From contig JALJCS010000037.1 of the NCBI GenBank assembly GCA_023055355.1, forward strand, positions 4,464,001 to 4,528,000: a stretch of DNA of 64,000 bases, read 5' to 3'. The translations under genes and the position numbers were made by a program. Under the pieces are notes generated by a model that was not told the DNA's origin, made no database searches, and saw only the letters and a list, made by a program, of their open reading frames with translations. This DNA comes from Agelaius tricolor. Lineage: Eukaryota; Chordata; Aves; Passeriformes; Icteridae. Shown here one piece after another: positions 36,293 through 47,007 of the stretch (position 1 is its first letter; every line of letters starts with the position of its first letter).

Positions 36293-37265
36293 CATTTAAA
36301 AGAAAAATAATTCTCCTGCCAATACAAAGAGAATTGAAATCAGCAGAGTGAGGGCCCCTGGGCTGAGTCTGAAGTGTCACAGCCAGAGCAGAGGGGATCA
36401 TTCCCATTTTGGCTTCCTCAGTGGGACCCAGTGCTCACAGTTGACCTTTGTGTTGGGCTGATCCACCCCCTCACTGGGTTTGTCATTAGTGTTTCTTATT
36501 AATTAGTAATTGGGGGCACCTTGTGGCATGAGGAACAGCTGTTAATGATCCCCAGGGATAATTAACCCGGGGATGGCACTGCAGCAGGGGCACTCCACAG
36601 CCCAGCTGGGGCTGGGGCCAGCCCTGCCTTCCCCTGGGGTGGCTGGCCAGGGGCTGGAGCCCAGGGCTGCAGCCCAGGGCTGCAGGGGAAGGTGCTGGGT
36701 GGCCCTGCCCCAGTGCTGATCCTGCAGTGCCACAGCTCTGTGGTGTTCCCTGCCTTTGGGTCCCCCTGGATATGTGTCCCCCTTAGGGTGGTGGCCACCC
36801 ACAGGAGCAGGATGTGGCCAGGCTGGGCTGATGCTGTGCTCCCAGCCAGAACCTGCTCTGATTTGTTTCAGGCTCAGCCACCATCTCCAGCAGCTGTTCA
36901 TTTGCATGTGGTGGAGGTGCTCAGAAGGGTGAGGTGGATGCTCAGTAACCTCAATCCAAACCTGGATTTTGGCCTGCTCAGACACTCTCCAGACACAAAA
37001 TGTCAGAGGCACCACGTGGGGAGTGCTGGGCTCCCTGTGTCGCCAGGCTGCAGCACTGGCATGCTCTGTGTGTCACCACTGGGGTGCTGGGGACAGATTG
37101 TGTCCCTGTAGGTCACAGTCACCTTGGTGCCTTCCCCTGGCTGGACTTGTCTGGAGGTCTCAAAGCACCTCTTCTGTAGCATCCCATGGATTTTTACTCT
37201 TCCTGAAGCTTGGCCTGTGATGGGCATGGCCAGGAGTAATGAGCACCTCCCTCTGGTACTGGAGA
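36293..37265. other. Intronic sequence, nothing recognised
   Basis: Mixed-GC sequence with a doubled CCCAGGGCTGCAG phrase near 36660-36685. No exon was supported. Confidence 0.45.
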
Positions 37266-37592
37266 CCCTCCTGGAGCTGTTCTGCAGCCCAGGTGTGGGC
37301 AGCAGTCACACAGGGATGTTCCCTGGAGCTGTGCTGGAGCCCAGGTGTGGGCACCAGTCACACAGGGATGGTCCCTGGAGCTGTTCTAGAGCCCAGGTGT
37401 GGGCACCAGTCACACAGGGATGGTCCCTGGAGCTGTGCTGGAGCCCAGGTGTGGGCAGCAGTCACACAGGGATGGTCCCTGGAGCTGTGCTGGAGCCCAG
37501 GTGTGGGCAGCAGTCACACAGGGATGGTCCCTGGAGCTGTGCTGGAGCCCAGGTGTGGGCACCAGTCACACAGGGATGGTCCCTGGCTGTTT
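37266..37592. repeat. 52-bp minisatellite, six copies
   Basis: The GTCACACAGGGATG landmark recurs at 37305, 37357, 37409, 37461, 37513 and 37565, exactly 52 bp apart. Units differ mainly at GCAGCAG versus GCACCAG and by a few substitutions. Each unit includes CCCAGGTGTGGGC, a weak donor-like site. Confidence 0.97.
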
Positions 37593-38275
37593 GGGACCAT
37601 CCTGTCCCAGATGTCCCCTGGCTCTGGCAGCAGAGCGTCTGTGCCTGCTGTGGGAGTCTCTGCCTTTGCCTTCTGCTGCCCTCAAGCAGCAAACCCTCCA
37701 TGGGCTCATCTCAGAGGGCTCTAAACTCTCAGATGTTGCTGTTTACTGCTGGGCTCTCGTGTTGGAACAGGGAACAAGCACTGGCTTCTCCCAGGACAAG
37801 GCTGCAGCTGAGCACAAGGGTGAGATTCCCCTGGCTGCTCCCAAGGAATTCTGACACTGAAGCTGCCACCAGCATCCCCACCCCACGTGTTGCCCCATGG
37901 CCAGCATGGGGGGGGGTTGCAGACCCCACAGTGGATTTTGGGGGTTGGGGAACCCTCACTCTGGGGCTTGGCTCAGCTGTGGGACCGGGCAGATGCCTCA
38001 GAGAGAGCTCCCATTTCCTCCTTGCAGATATTTTTTTTTATTATTATTATTATTTTGGTTGTTTCTTGAGGGGAAGCTGCAGCTGAGGAAATAGGCAGCA
38101 CATTCCTCCAGCCCCAGGAACTGTCTTGTTCCCAAGTGGAAAATTCATCCCTTTTGGAGGCTGCTCTGATGGATTGGCAAAGGCAAAGGATGAGGAGGGG
38201 ATGAGCCACAGCAGCCAAAGGCAGTGGAGATCTTTCTCCTTCAGGCAGGGGATGCCCTGGCTCTGGAGCCAGAAG
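37593..38275. other. Intronic sequence, nothing recognised
   Basis: Contains a (TTA)n-like tract at 38030-38056 and a run of seven Gs near 37909. No gene was recognised. Confidence 0.45.
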
Positions 38276-38521
38276 AAACAGCCTTAAATTGCACCAGGGA
38301 AGGTGTAGGTTTGATATTAGGAAGAATTTCCTCATGAAAAGGGTGGCCAGGCATGGGAACAGCTGCGTGGGGCAGTGGTGGAGTCACCATCCCTGGAAAG
38401 GTTCCAGTGTGGATGTGGCACGTGGGGACAGGGGTTAGTGCTGGCCTTGGCACTGCTGGGGAATAGTTGGACTCTGATCTCAGAGGGCTTTTCCAACCTC
38501 AAGGATTCCATGGTTCTGTGG
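38276..38521 (+). mobile_element. CR1 LINE 3'-end fragment (about 245 bp)
   Basis: TTGCACCAGGGAAGGTGTAG, TTGATATTAGGAAGAATTTC, GTGGTGGAGTCACCATCCCT and a GATTCCATGGTTCTGTGG end. It is a different CR1 subfamily from the copies at 7220 and 40186, closer to the one at 2808. Confidence 0.92.
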
Positions 38522-39349
38522 AGCACAGCTCTGCCTGGACCAGCCCTGGGCTCAGCCTTGTTTCCCTCTTTGGCCTTGGGGTTCCTCAGCACCCGCTGTG
38601 CTGGCAGGAGGAAGCAGAAATCCAGATTAAAAAGGGGCACGGGCACATTTATGGGTCCTTGTGCTCTGCAGATGTTTTGGTGTGATGTGGAGCTGCTCTG
38701 CTGTTTTTCCCCCTCCTATTTAATAAAAATTAAATAGGAAACTGCCGTGTCTTGCCCTTTGTTTAAAGAAGAGAAAAAAGAAAAAAAAAAAAAAAAGCAC
38801 TTCCTGCATTTTCTGTGGCTCTGAAGTTAATAACCCCAGACAGCACAGGTAGCAGGCCTGCAGTTATTTTTATGGCACATTCCTATGTCAGACCTGTTTT
38901 CAGTTTCTTCTCCTTTGCCAAATTTTAATTATTTGGGGTGAAATTTTCCATGCTGGGTGCTGCTGTCTCCTTCCAAAATTGAATGTGTGGTTTGTGTTTG
39001 GACAAAAATTACTCAGCTGTTTCTGGGAATGCATTTGGGGGAAGCAGGGTGGGGGTTTTGGGTTTTTTCCTTTTATTTTCCCTCAGGTAAACAAACAACT
39101 CTGCCCTTTTCCCTCTGCAGAGGGAAAGTGCTGTGGGAGAAGGGTGAGAGGGGTCTGCTTCTCCTGCAAGCCCCAGGCAGAATTAGGGACCTCTCCCTTT
39201 GGGATGGGGTTCAGAGGCAAATCATAGGGGTGGCTGTGTCTGAATAAAGAAATAAATACATGGATTGAGCCCCTTTTTCCCCTGGGAAGGGCTGTGGCAG
39301 TGCTTGGGGGTATCCCAGTGCCCCCATCCCATCCATGGGAGCTGATCCG
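38522..39349. other. Intronic sequence, nothing recognised
   Basis: Includes a poly-A-rich tract at 38766-38798 and T-rich stretches. No exon was recognised. Confidence 0.45.
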
Positions 39350-39800
39350 AGCATGGATGCAAATCCAAGTGATTTGAATAATTGTTTCTAATCATAATTG
39401 AAGTGATCAGGCAGAAGGCCTGTGCTTAAATCATCTGAAATCTCATTTCACATTTTTATTGCTTTAAGTTATTTTTGAGTTTTGCTGTAACTGTTAAAAT
39501 GTTGGGGTTTTTTCCCAATATAGTGTAGCCCTCTCGATAAACATGGATTTCTCAGGTCAGTTTTACATCTGCTTGGACTCCTATTTTTTGACATGTTATC
39601 CTGTTAGGAGATGTTGACTGATACATTTCTTAATTATCACATGATTTACTTTTTGCTTACAACTCGAGTTGAGGAGCATATGGCCTGAAACCACATTCTG
39701 CTTGTGTGCATTTTCATTTAAAGGATATTTATTAGCATTAGTTAAACAAAACTCCCCTAAATGCGCCCAATATGTAGAAAAGCAACTTCAGGCAGTAACA
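39350..39800. other. Candidate conserved non-coding element
   Basis: AT-rich non-repetitive sequence with an octamer-type POU site (GATGCAAATCC, near 39356-39366). Further TAAT, TTGAATAATTG and TTAGCATTAG cores occur in the following 400 bases. The composition contrasts with the GC-richer flanks. There is no coding frame. Confidence 0.3.
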
Positions 39801-40185
39801 TTTTGAATTGTAAATGATTTTATGGGGCGGATTGTGTGACATTTTCCAGCCTGTTCCAGCACCCTACATCCGGCCTCCCTGCTCATCAGCAGATGAAAAT
39901 TCTGCTCCTCTCCTTTTCAATTAGAAATTAGGAAATCACCAAAATCAATTCTTTGGGTAAATGGGAGTGCAGGAGATTCTAAAGGAGCACAGGAGATTTC
40001 TGTTCCCCTCCGCAAAGGTGTTACTTTGTTGGGGGCTGCTCTGACTTGTTTTGGCACATTCTGGTTAAACAGTGATTTCCAGCCTTTCACCCCTCCACTT
40101 CCTCGTGGCATTTTATTATTCAAATGCCACTTTTTAGAATTTAGGTGGGATGTTTTAGATTAGATGGATTTTATTTTTGAAGGAA
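39801..40185. other. Intronic sequence, nothing recognised
   Basis: AT-leaning unique-looking sequence up to the next CR1 copy. Confidence 0.4.
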
Positions 40186-40580
40186 CAGGCTGGGAGAGCT
40201 GGGGGTGCTCACCTGGAGAGGAGAAGCTCCAGGGAGAGCTCAGAGCCCCTGCCAGGGCCTGAGGGGGCTCCAGGAGAGCTGGAGAGGGACTGGGGACAAG
40301 GGATGGAGGGACAGGACACAGGGAATGGCTCCCACTGCCAGAGGCCAGGGCTAAATGGGATATTGGGAATTAGGAATTGTTCCCTGTGAGGGTGGGCAGG
40401 CCCTGGCACAGGGTGCCCAGAGCAGCTGGGGCTGCCCCTGGATCCCTGGCAGTGCCCAAGGCCAGGTTGGACAGGGCTGGGAGCAGCCTGGGACAGTGGG
40501 AGGTGTCCCTGCCATGGCAGGGGTGGCACTGGATGGGCTTTAAGGTCCCTCCCACCCCAAAGCAGTGTGGGATTCTGTGG
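40186..40580 (+). mobile_element. CR1 LINE 3'-end copy (about 390 bp), sense
   Basis: It contains the shared block from AGGCTGGGAGAGCTGGGGGT to GGGATTCTGTGG. By eye it is almost identical, in reverse complement, to the copy at 45547-46010 on the other side of the 44-bp exon. Confidence 0.95.
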
Positions 40581-41164
40581 ATTTGTTTATTTCAGCATTC
40601 AGAAACATTTAAGGCTTGGTCTGATCTCATTCAGGCTTAGCTGGGTGTTTTTGTCTAATGGATCATCTCCAGCAGCACCCTGGCTGGGTGAAACCATTGA
40701 CATGAGAGCCCTTACCTGTTGTGGTTCCTTTTTTTCTCATTTTCTCTTTTAAAATAAGGAAACTCCCAGCAGTGGGGATTGTTGGGGTGTCTGTGCAGGG
40801 CCAGGGCTGGGTTCCATCATCCTCATGGCTCAGAATATCCTTCCAGCTCCGGATATTCCATGGTTCCATGATTCAGCAGGTGCTTTTCCCATGGAAGTCT
40901 CATGGCAGGAGCCTCACAAGGTCCCTGTGATCCAAGATGTGGCTCCTGGCTTGTGTGAGCTTGGGTTGTGCACAAATCCCTTTGTACAGGCAGGAATTGT
41001 GAGTTTCCCATCTCTGGGATCCTCAGCACCCCAACAAGTATTCTGCCCTGGCTCTGTATTAAATCTCCTTTTTCCCCTTTTCCCCCTTTTCCTTGTACAC
41101 AGATCTAATCTTCTAGAAAATGCCCCAAAGGTTTGAGCAATCTACCAGTTGTAGGAACCCATAA
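40581..41164. other. Intronic sequence, nothing recognised
   Basis: A phrase at 40851-40874 (GATATTCCATGGTTCCATGA) could be a very short CR1 tip. Otherwise nothing was recognised. Confidence 0.4.
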
Positions 41165-42200
41165 AGCTTTTTTTTTCCTTTTTTTTCCATTGTGTAAGCA
41201 TGACAAATCATTAATTTTTGATTGATTGCTTTGAATTATGGGTGCTCTGACATCCTTTCTGTAGCTGAACAGCTGTATAACAAATGAACATATCAGTGCT
41301 CACAAAAGATTGGAGATCTAACAGAAGCAATTACATTGTCAGCTCCTCCCTTCTGGCTTTTCCCAGGCAATGGAGAGAAGAAATTTTTTAACAGAAATTC
41401 CTCAAGTGGCTCACAATAATAATAATAATCATCATCATAATCATCATAACAAAATACCTTTTTGTAATTGAATTAGATTTTTATCTCTTCATTTCCAGTG
41501 GATTTCATATCCCTTCAGAAACCAGGTTGTGTTTCTGCTTTATGTAACTTGGACAATCCCTTTGAAGAAAATTTTACATGAAGAATTAAAAAAATAAAAT
41601 CAAATTGCAATTTTTTTGGTTGCTATTCCTTTAAGATTTCAGAATTGCACCAGTGCACTAAATGTGACCTCCATAACTTTTAAATTAAGAATTTATGCTG
41701 GCTTGAAATTTATGAAATATTTCAGCATGAAAGAAAGCCTTTTTCCCTCAGGAAAATTGAGCAATAAATCATAGCACTCTCGATTTACTGCCCTACAGCC
41801 AGCCAAAGATAGGATTTTTTTCCTTCCCCACTTCGTTCTGAAAAAAAAAAAATATAAAAAAAATGTAATCATATAAGACAGCTTAGCTGCTATCCTCCCA
41901 CTCTCTAGAATTTTTAATTTCAGCTGTTTCTGCTTGGATTTATTTCCAATATTCCTGCTCGGCTTTTCAATTTCCTCAGTTATTAAATTTTAATTCAGTG
42001 CATTAGCATTTAAATTAAAAAAGGGTTTATTTTATCGAAATCGTTGGCTGGCCCCCATCCTGCTGCACATGAATTGCCTGTTTCTGCCATTTGCACAAAA
42101 TGTGAAATGCAGCTAATATCTTTTAACTTGTATTTGCACAAATTCAGAAATAAAATTTCTGGGATTGGAATAATATTGTCTTTCCAAGGAAGGCTCTCAT
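41165..42200. other. Candidate conserved non-coding cluster upstream of the 44-bp exon
   Basis: About 1 kb of AT-rich unique sequence ends some 370 bases before the exon. It contains many homeodomain-like cores (CATTAATTTTTGATTGATTG, GCATTAGCATTTAAATTAAA), a GATTTACTGCC segment and isolated CpGs (CTCTCGATTTAC, ATCGAAATCGTTGG). An (AAT)n/(ATC)n microsatellite lies at 41416-41452. The look fits an ancient regulatory cluster, but conservation is untested. Confidence 0.33.
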
Positions 42201-42568
42201 CAGTGAGCTGGGGAAGAGGCAAGAGGAGACCCCGGGCCCTCCCTGCTCAGCCCAGCCAGGGCCTGCAGGGGTTAATTAGGACACAGGGCTAATGAGGGGA
42301 GGTGTTGGGCCTGGAGGGAGCCATTCCTGCGTGGACATTGGGACAATTTGGCCATTCCTGATTTCCCACCCTGCTCTGCATGCCAGGGATCACTGCTTGA
42401 GCCTCGGGTGGGGATGGGCTGGGGAGGCTCAGACCCTGCCCAGCCCCGACACCCCGGGCTCAGAGCTGGGCCTGGGGCGTGTGTGCAGCTCTGGGGAACC
42501 CCAGGTTTGGGCTGAAGAGCAGCCTCATCCTTCTGAAGCTAACCAGCTCTTCTGTTTTGATCTCCTAG

Positions 42569-42612
42569 GCCGAGGAGAGCAACAGCAGCGGGCGGAGGAG
42601 CTCTTCCAGCAG
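42569..42612 (+). CDS. ZNF618: ZNF618 internal coding exon, 44 bp (N-terminal Ser-rich segment)
   Basis: This short exon encodes AEESNSSGRRSSSS plus the first two bases of an Arg codon completed by the next exon. Its acceptor is a pyrimidine-rich tract ending in TCCTAG, with a good branch-point match (CTAAC, A at 42542) 27 bases upstream. Its donor is CAG|GTAGGG. Joined to the exon at 57396 it reads SNSSGRRSSSSRECLKRS, which resembles the N-terminus of mammalian ZNF618 as I recall it (a Gly-Arg, Ser/Thr-rich, then LKRS pattern). It begins at a codon boundary, so the preceding exon, which should carry the start codon, ends in phase 0 and lies outside the window. The reading is low complexity and would be weak alone. 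The phase match and splice sites carry the call. A longer open frame through this exon (42292-42708) is out of phase with the next exon and is not the gene frame. Confidence 0.8.
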
Positions 42613-42988
42613 GTAGGGCTGGGATGTGCTGGGTGGGTCAGCTCTGCTCTGGTGTGCTCTCCACCCTGGAGGTGGGGTGGCCAAAGGTGGGATGGGTGTC
42701 AGAGCTGACAGAGTGTCCATGCAGCCCTCTTTGGATATGGCTGGGAGGGTGGATGTGGGAGGCTGGCCTCATCCTGGCACTGGGGACTGAAAGCAGAGGT
42801 GGTTTGTGTGTGCTGTGGGGAGTTCCAGCTGAGTGCCCCCTTGGGCTGTGCAGATCCTTCTGTCCTTCAGAAGGAGAGGAGAGAGCTGTCCCACCACCCC
42901 ATTCCCCTGTGATCCCACTGAGAGGTGTCTCTGCTGCTCCCACTCTGGAGAGGGACATGCTCAGGTGGGTCTGCCTTGGGCTGTGGCC

Positions 42989-43160
42989 TCACAGAATCAC
43001 TGGGTTGGAAGAGACCTTCAAGATCATCGAGTCCATCCCAGTCCCAACACCTTAACTCAACCCTGGCACCCAGTGCCACATCCAGGCTTTGTTAAACACA
43101 CCCAGGGATGGGGACTCCTCCTGTCCCCTCCAGGGCCTTGAAAGCACTGTGAAAGTTTCA
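42989..43160 (-). mobile_element. CR1 LINE 3'-end fragment, antisense
   Basis: TCACAGAATCACTGGGTTGG, AAGAGACCTTCAAGATCATC, GAGTCCATCCCAGTCCCAAC, then TTAAACACACCCAGGGATGG. It is the reverse complement of a CR1 3' end. The distal boundary is fuzzy. Confidence 0.9.
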
Positions 43161-43696
43161 TTCCTTAGATAAAACTCATCCTGCTGTGTAAAAGCACATC
43201 CAGAGAGATCTGGGAACTGCTGTGGTGCTGATGCCCTCCCTGCCTCCCACTGCTGACTGTGCAGCCCCTGCTGGGTCTGATGCTCCCACCGTGCTGGCTG
43301 GTCCCTGCCCAGTGCCCCAGCTCTGCCAATGGCATTCCAGGGCAAAATCCCCTCATTCCTGGCAGCTTTTTGTCCAGTTGGCACTGCTTGGCATTGAACA
43401 CATCTGGGGTGCCCCTGAACAGGGCAGAGAGGAACACTGGGTGTCTGTCACAGGAGAAGACTTCTCTGTCTCACTTTGGGGGTGGCTCACCCATGGCCCA
43501 GCAGTGCTGGCTCACTGGCAATCAGCCTGAAGAAAGTCTTGGAAAGAAAGCACAAGCTGAGGAACAAGGGGAGAGGAGCCAGGCATCACTTCCTTCCCCT
43601 GGATTCTTTATTCCAACCTTTAATTCAGTTTTGCAGCTCTCACTGGAGGGTTTCCCACAGCAGGTGGGCAAGTGCATCCTCCATGTGGGAGCTGGC
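43161..43696. other. Intronic sequence, nothing recognised
   Basis: Mixed-GC sequence before the 20-bp array. Open frames through it merge into the array and are not supported as coding. Confidence 0.4.
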
Positions 43697-44336
43697 CTTT
43701 GGAGCGTCCATCTCACCTTTGGGGCATCCATCTCACCTTTGGGGCATCCATCTCACCTTTGGGGTGTCCATCTCACCTTTGGAGTGTCCATCTCTCCTTT
43801 GGGGTGTCCATCTCTCCTTTGGGGTGTCCATCTCACCTTTGGGGTGTCCATCTCTCCTTTGGGGTGTCCATCTCACCTTTGGAGTATCCATCTCTCCTTT
43901 GGGGTGTCTGTCTCTCCTTTGGGGTGTCCATCTCACCTTTGGAGTATCCATCTCACCTTTGGAGTGTCCATCTCACCTTTGGGACATCCATCTCACCTTT
44001 GGAGTGTCCATCTCACCTTTGGGGTGTCCATCTCACCTTTGGGGTGTCCATCTCACCTTTGGAGTGTCCATCTCACCTTTGGGGTGTCCATCTCACCTTT
44101 GGAGTATCCATCTCTCCTTTGGGGTGTCCGTCTCACCTTTGGGGTGTCCATCTCACCTTTGGGGTGTCCATCTCTCCTTTGGGGTGTCTGTCTCTCCTTT
44201 GGGGTGTCCATCTCACCTTTGGAGTGTTCATGTCACCTTTGGGGTGTTCATGTCACTTTTGGGGTGTCCATTTCACCTTTGGGGTGTCCATCTCACCTTT
44301 GGGACATCCATCTCACCTTTGGGGTGTCCATCTCAC
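43697..44336. repeat. 20-bp minisatellite, about 32 copies
   Basis: The unit is GGGGTGTCCATCTCACCTTT, with GGAGTGTCC, GGGGCATCC, GGGACATCC and TCTCTCC variants, in strict 20-bp register throughout. Three units make 60 bp, so all three frames give the same 20-residue periodic reading (VHLTFGVSISPLGCPS). This produces open frames of up to 425 codons on + without being a gene. Confidence 0.98.
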
Positions 44337-44795
44337 CTGCCTGGGCTGCCCTTGGGGCTGAACATCCTCCCAGAAGTGAGCAATGGCCCTTTCCAGGGCA
44401 GGGATGGAGCTCCAGGTGGGGTGGGAGAACTTCCCTCCCTGTTCCTTTGTATGTCCAGAGGAGTGTGAGGCTGGTTGTTGCTTTTTTCCTTGTAGAAAAG
44501 TGGAAACAAAACCCACTTTATCATCTACCTGACTGAACAAAACGTGGTCAAAGAATGGAGAATGACCAAGTCCATTTAAAAATAATAAAACAGAATCAAA
44601 ATGTAATATTTCAAGAAAGCTCTGTCAGTGATTGAAGGTGGAAATGTGGCTCTGACTGAATCTGTGAGGTCATCAGTGGATGGAGACACAAGATGGATGT
44701 TTCTCAAAGTCATTGCTGCTTGAAACCCTCACTAATTGTAAACTATCGAGGAAGCTTTTAACAATTAATTTGTATCAGTAAAAATACAAGGACAA
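44337..44795. other. Intronic sequence, nothing recognised
   Basis: Transition from GC-rich to AT-rich sequence. No gene was recognised. Confidence 0.4.
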
Positions 44796-44864
44796 ATAAT
44801 ATTGTATAATAGAATATAGTATAATATAATATAGTATAATGTAATTAATATAATATAATATAAG
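44796..44864. repeat. (TATAA)n/(ATAATAT)n AT-rich simple repeat
   Basis: Irregular ATAATATAG and ATAATATAAT units over about 70 bases. Confidence 0.85.
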
Positions 44865-45546
44865 TTTCCTGGATTTTATCTTCCTGCAATATTTTTTTTC
44901 ACAGTAGCAGACTTGGTCTAAGGTGATGACTGTGATATTGGGTCAATCCTATTTTTCTTTTTTTACTGCAGTGAATTGATTTTCTGTTTCAAGCAAACCC
45001 TGGAAGCTCTGAAGGCCCAGGGGTTTGTGCTCCCACCACCCCCAGCTCCAGGCCTGTTGCTGCCTTTGGAAGAACAGGGGTCAGGGTGTGCAGCTGGCAG
45101 CTCCTGCTAGCAGAGAGCACTCACTGTTCTCCTCCCCCATTGACTCCTGTGTGGTTGCTTCACCTCAGTGAGTGCTCAGCAATGGGAGATTTTATAAGGT
45201 GAAGAGAATTCTTAGGATCACAAAAAGCCCTCTTCCTTGAAGGCAGCCAGAAGAGAGATGGCTGCTTGCCTTGGGGAAGATGACAACTAAGAGACAACCT
45301 GACAAAGCTGTGCATGTTTTTGAACACTCCAGAAAAGGTAGATCAGAGGCTTCTTTCTTCCTTTTGCAAGGAAAAAAGAGACAGTCAACAAAATTAAAAA
45401 GCAGCAAATTAAAAGCCAGTAAAAGGCAGGATGTTTTCCTGCATGATGGGCAGCAATGTGATGGGAGTGTGATGGCAGGAGCTGCTCAGAGGGGCTGGGA
45501 GGGGACTCAGCAGGAACACAGTGACAGGGGTGACATGGGCTGCATT
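44865..45546. other. Intronic sequence, nothing recognised
   Basis: AT-leaning then mixed sequence. No transposon end or exon was seen before the CR1 copy. Confidence 0.4.
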
Positions 45547-46010
45547 CACAGAATCCCACACTGCCTTGGGTTAGGAGGGACCTTAAGGATCATCCAGTGC
45601 CACCCCTGCCATGGCAGGGACACCTCCCACTGTCCCAGGCTGCTCCCAGCCCTGTCCAGCCTGGCCTTGGGCACTGCCAGGGATCCAGGGGCAGCCCCAG
45701 CTGCTCTGGGCACCTGTGCCAGGGCCTGCCCACCCTGCCAGGGAACAATTCCTAATTCCCAATATCCCATTTAGCCCTGCCCTCTGGCAGTGGGAGCCAT
45801 TCCCTGTGTCCTGTCCCTCCATCCCTTGTCCCCAGTCCCTCTCCAGCTCTCCTGGAGCCCCCTCAGGCCCTGGCAGGGGCTCTGAGCTCTCCCTGGAGCT
45901 TCTCCTCTCCAGGTGAGCACCCCCAGCTCTCCCAGCCTGGCTCCAGAGCAGAGGCTCCAGCCCTGGAGCAGCTCCATGCCCTCCTCTGGACTCGCTCCAG
46001 CAGCTCCAGG
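45547..46010 (-). mobile_element. CR1 LINE 3'-end copy, antisense (about 460 bp)
   Basis: It starts CACAGAATCCCACACTGCCT, continues through AGGAACAATTCCTAATTCCC and ends about CGCTCCAGCAGCTCCAGG. It is the inverted partner of the copy at 40186-40580, the two flanking the 44-bp exon at distances of about 2.0 and 2.9 kb. Confidence 0.95.
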
Positions 46011-47007
46011 TCTTGTGTTGGAGGCCCCAGTGCTGGACATGGTCTGGTCCCATCCTGTGGGTGAGCACATGGCAGGGATCATCCAGTCCACTTGAGACTT
46101 GCTTTAAGCTTCTTCTGAAGCCCCTTGTGCACAGGGTGGCCCAGGCTGGGTGTCCTGTGTGGTGTGTGACAGTCCCAGGGGTTGGTGGGACAGGAGGGCA
46201 GTGTGGGAGCAGCACTGGCAGCTCTGGGCTCAGGGTGAGCACTGGGAGTCCCCATTAGACTATTGGAGCACTAACAACTTCCCAATAATTAATGTCAGTG
46301 TTCAGATGGTGGGCTCTGGATCCTGACAAGAAATAATTGAAAAACCAAATGTGCAATTATGTCTGACAAGCAGCGTGTGCTTTTCTTGGTCACCAGAGCC
46401 TTGTGTAGTCATGTGTTAGACACGGTTTTATATAATTATTATTGTTTATATGGCGGGTGTCAGAGGAAGGAGGAATTTCAGTTTGGAGTCCTCTGTTGGC
46501 TATTTATTTTAAAGTCATTAGATTTGTTTTCAGACTTAACTACACTTAATGTGCGAGACTCCTGCTGAATAAATCAGGCCCTGCTATAGGAGCTGCATCT
46601 GTTTGGAGGGAACAGAGCCAGCTGGAAGCTCAGCCTGGGCTCTCGGCAGCGGGAGCTGCCCGCAGCACAGATGTAGCTGTGGAGGAGCTCAGAGCTCTGC
46701 TCCTGGAGCTGGGGGAATCCAGGCCTCCAGGGCTGCAGCTGCACCCAGGGCAGGGCTGCCTCTCCTTTAGGGCAGTGGTGACAGCGCTGGGCTGCAGCTC
46801 CCACAAAGGGCTCAGGGAGCTGCAGGTCCAGAGAAGGCTCTGGGTGCTGGCCCAGCTGGAGCAGGGCAGGAGTTCCCAGGGGTGCTTTGGGCTGGGCCTG
46901 GGGTTTCCCAGCTCTGACATGGTGCAGTTTTCCCAGGTACTCCAGACCAAGCTGTGGTGCCTCAGGGGTCTGAGTGCTTCAGTCTGTGCCATAGAAGATG
47001 TGACTTC
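46011..47007. other. Intronic sequence, possibly conserved AT-rich part
   Basis: The 46260-46570 part is AT-rich and non-repetitive, with a CAAATGTGCAATTATGTCTG segment and isolated CpGs. The 46600-47000 part is GC-rich without recognisable features. Confidence 0.35.

Larger units (their letters stand above)
1..42568 (+). other. ZNF618: ZNF618 upstream intron, partial
   Basis: About 42.6 kb precede the first exon that can be identified, and its start is outside the window. I looked for a GC-rich first exon with an ATG followed by Asn-Gln-Pro, ending in phase 0 at a GT, and found none. The stretch is occupied by CR1 fragments, tandem arrays, one solo LTR and unclassified sequence, listed separately. 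A bird-specific alternative first exon inside it cannot be excluded. Confidence 0.75.

Noticed and set aside
42292..42708. 138-codon frame running through the 44-bp exon (RGEQQQRAEELFQQ reading)
   Set aside because: It is out of phase with the exon at 57396 and reads through both splice sites. The ZNF618 frame is the one reading SNSSGRRSSSS.
43259..44536. 425-codon and 330-codon plus-strand frames with VHLTFGVSISPLG repeats
   Set aside because: They are explained by the 20-bp minisatellite. The periodicity exists in all frames, and there are no coding flanks.
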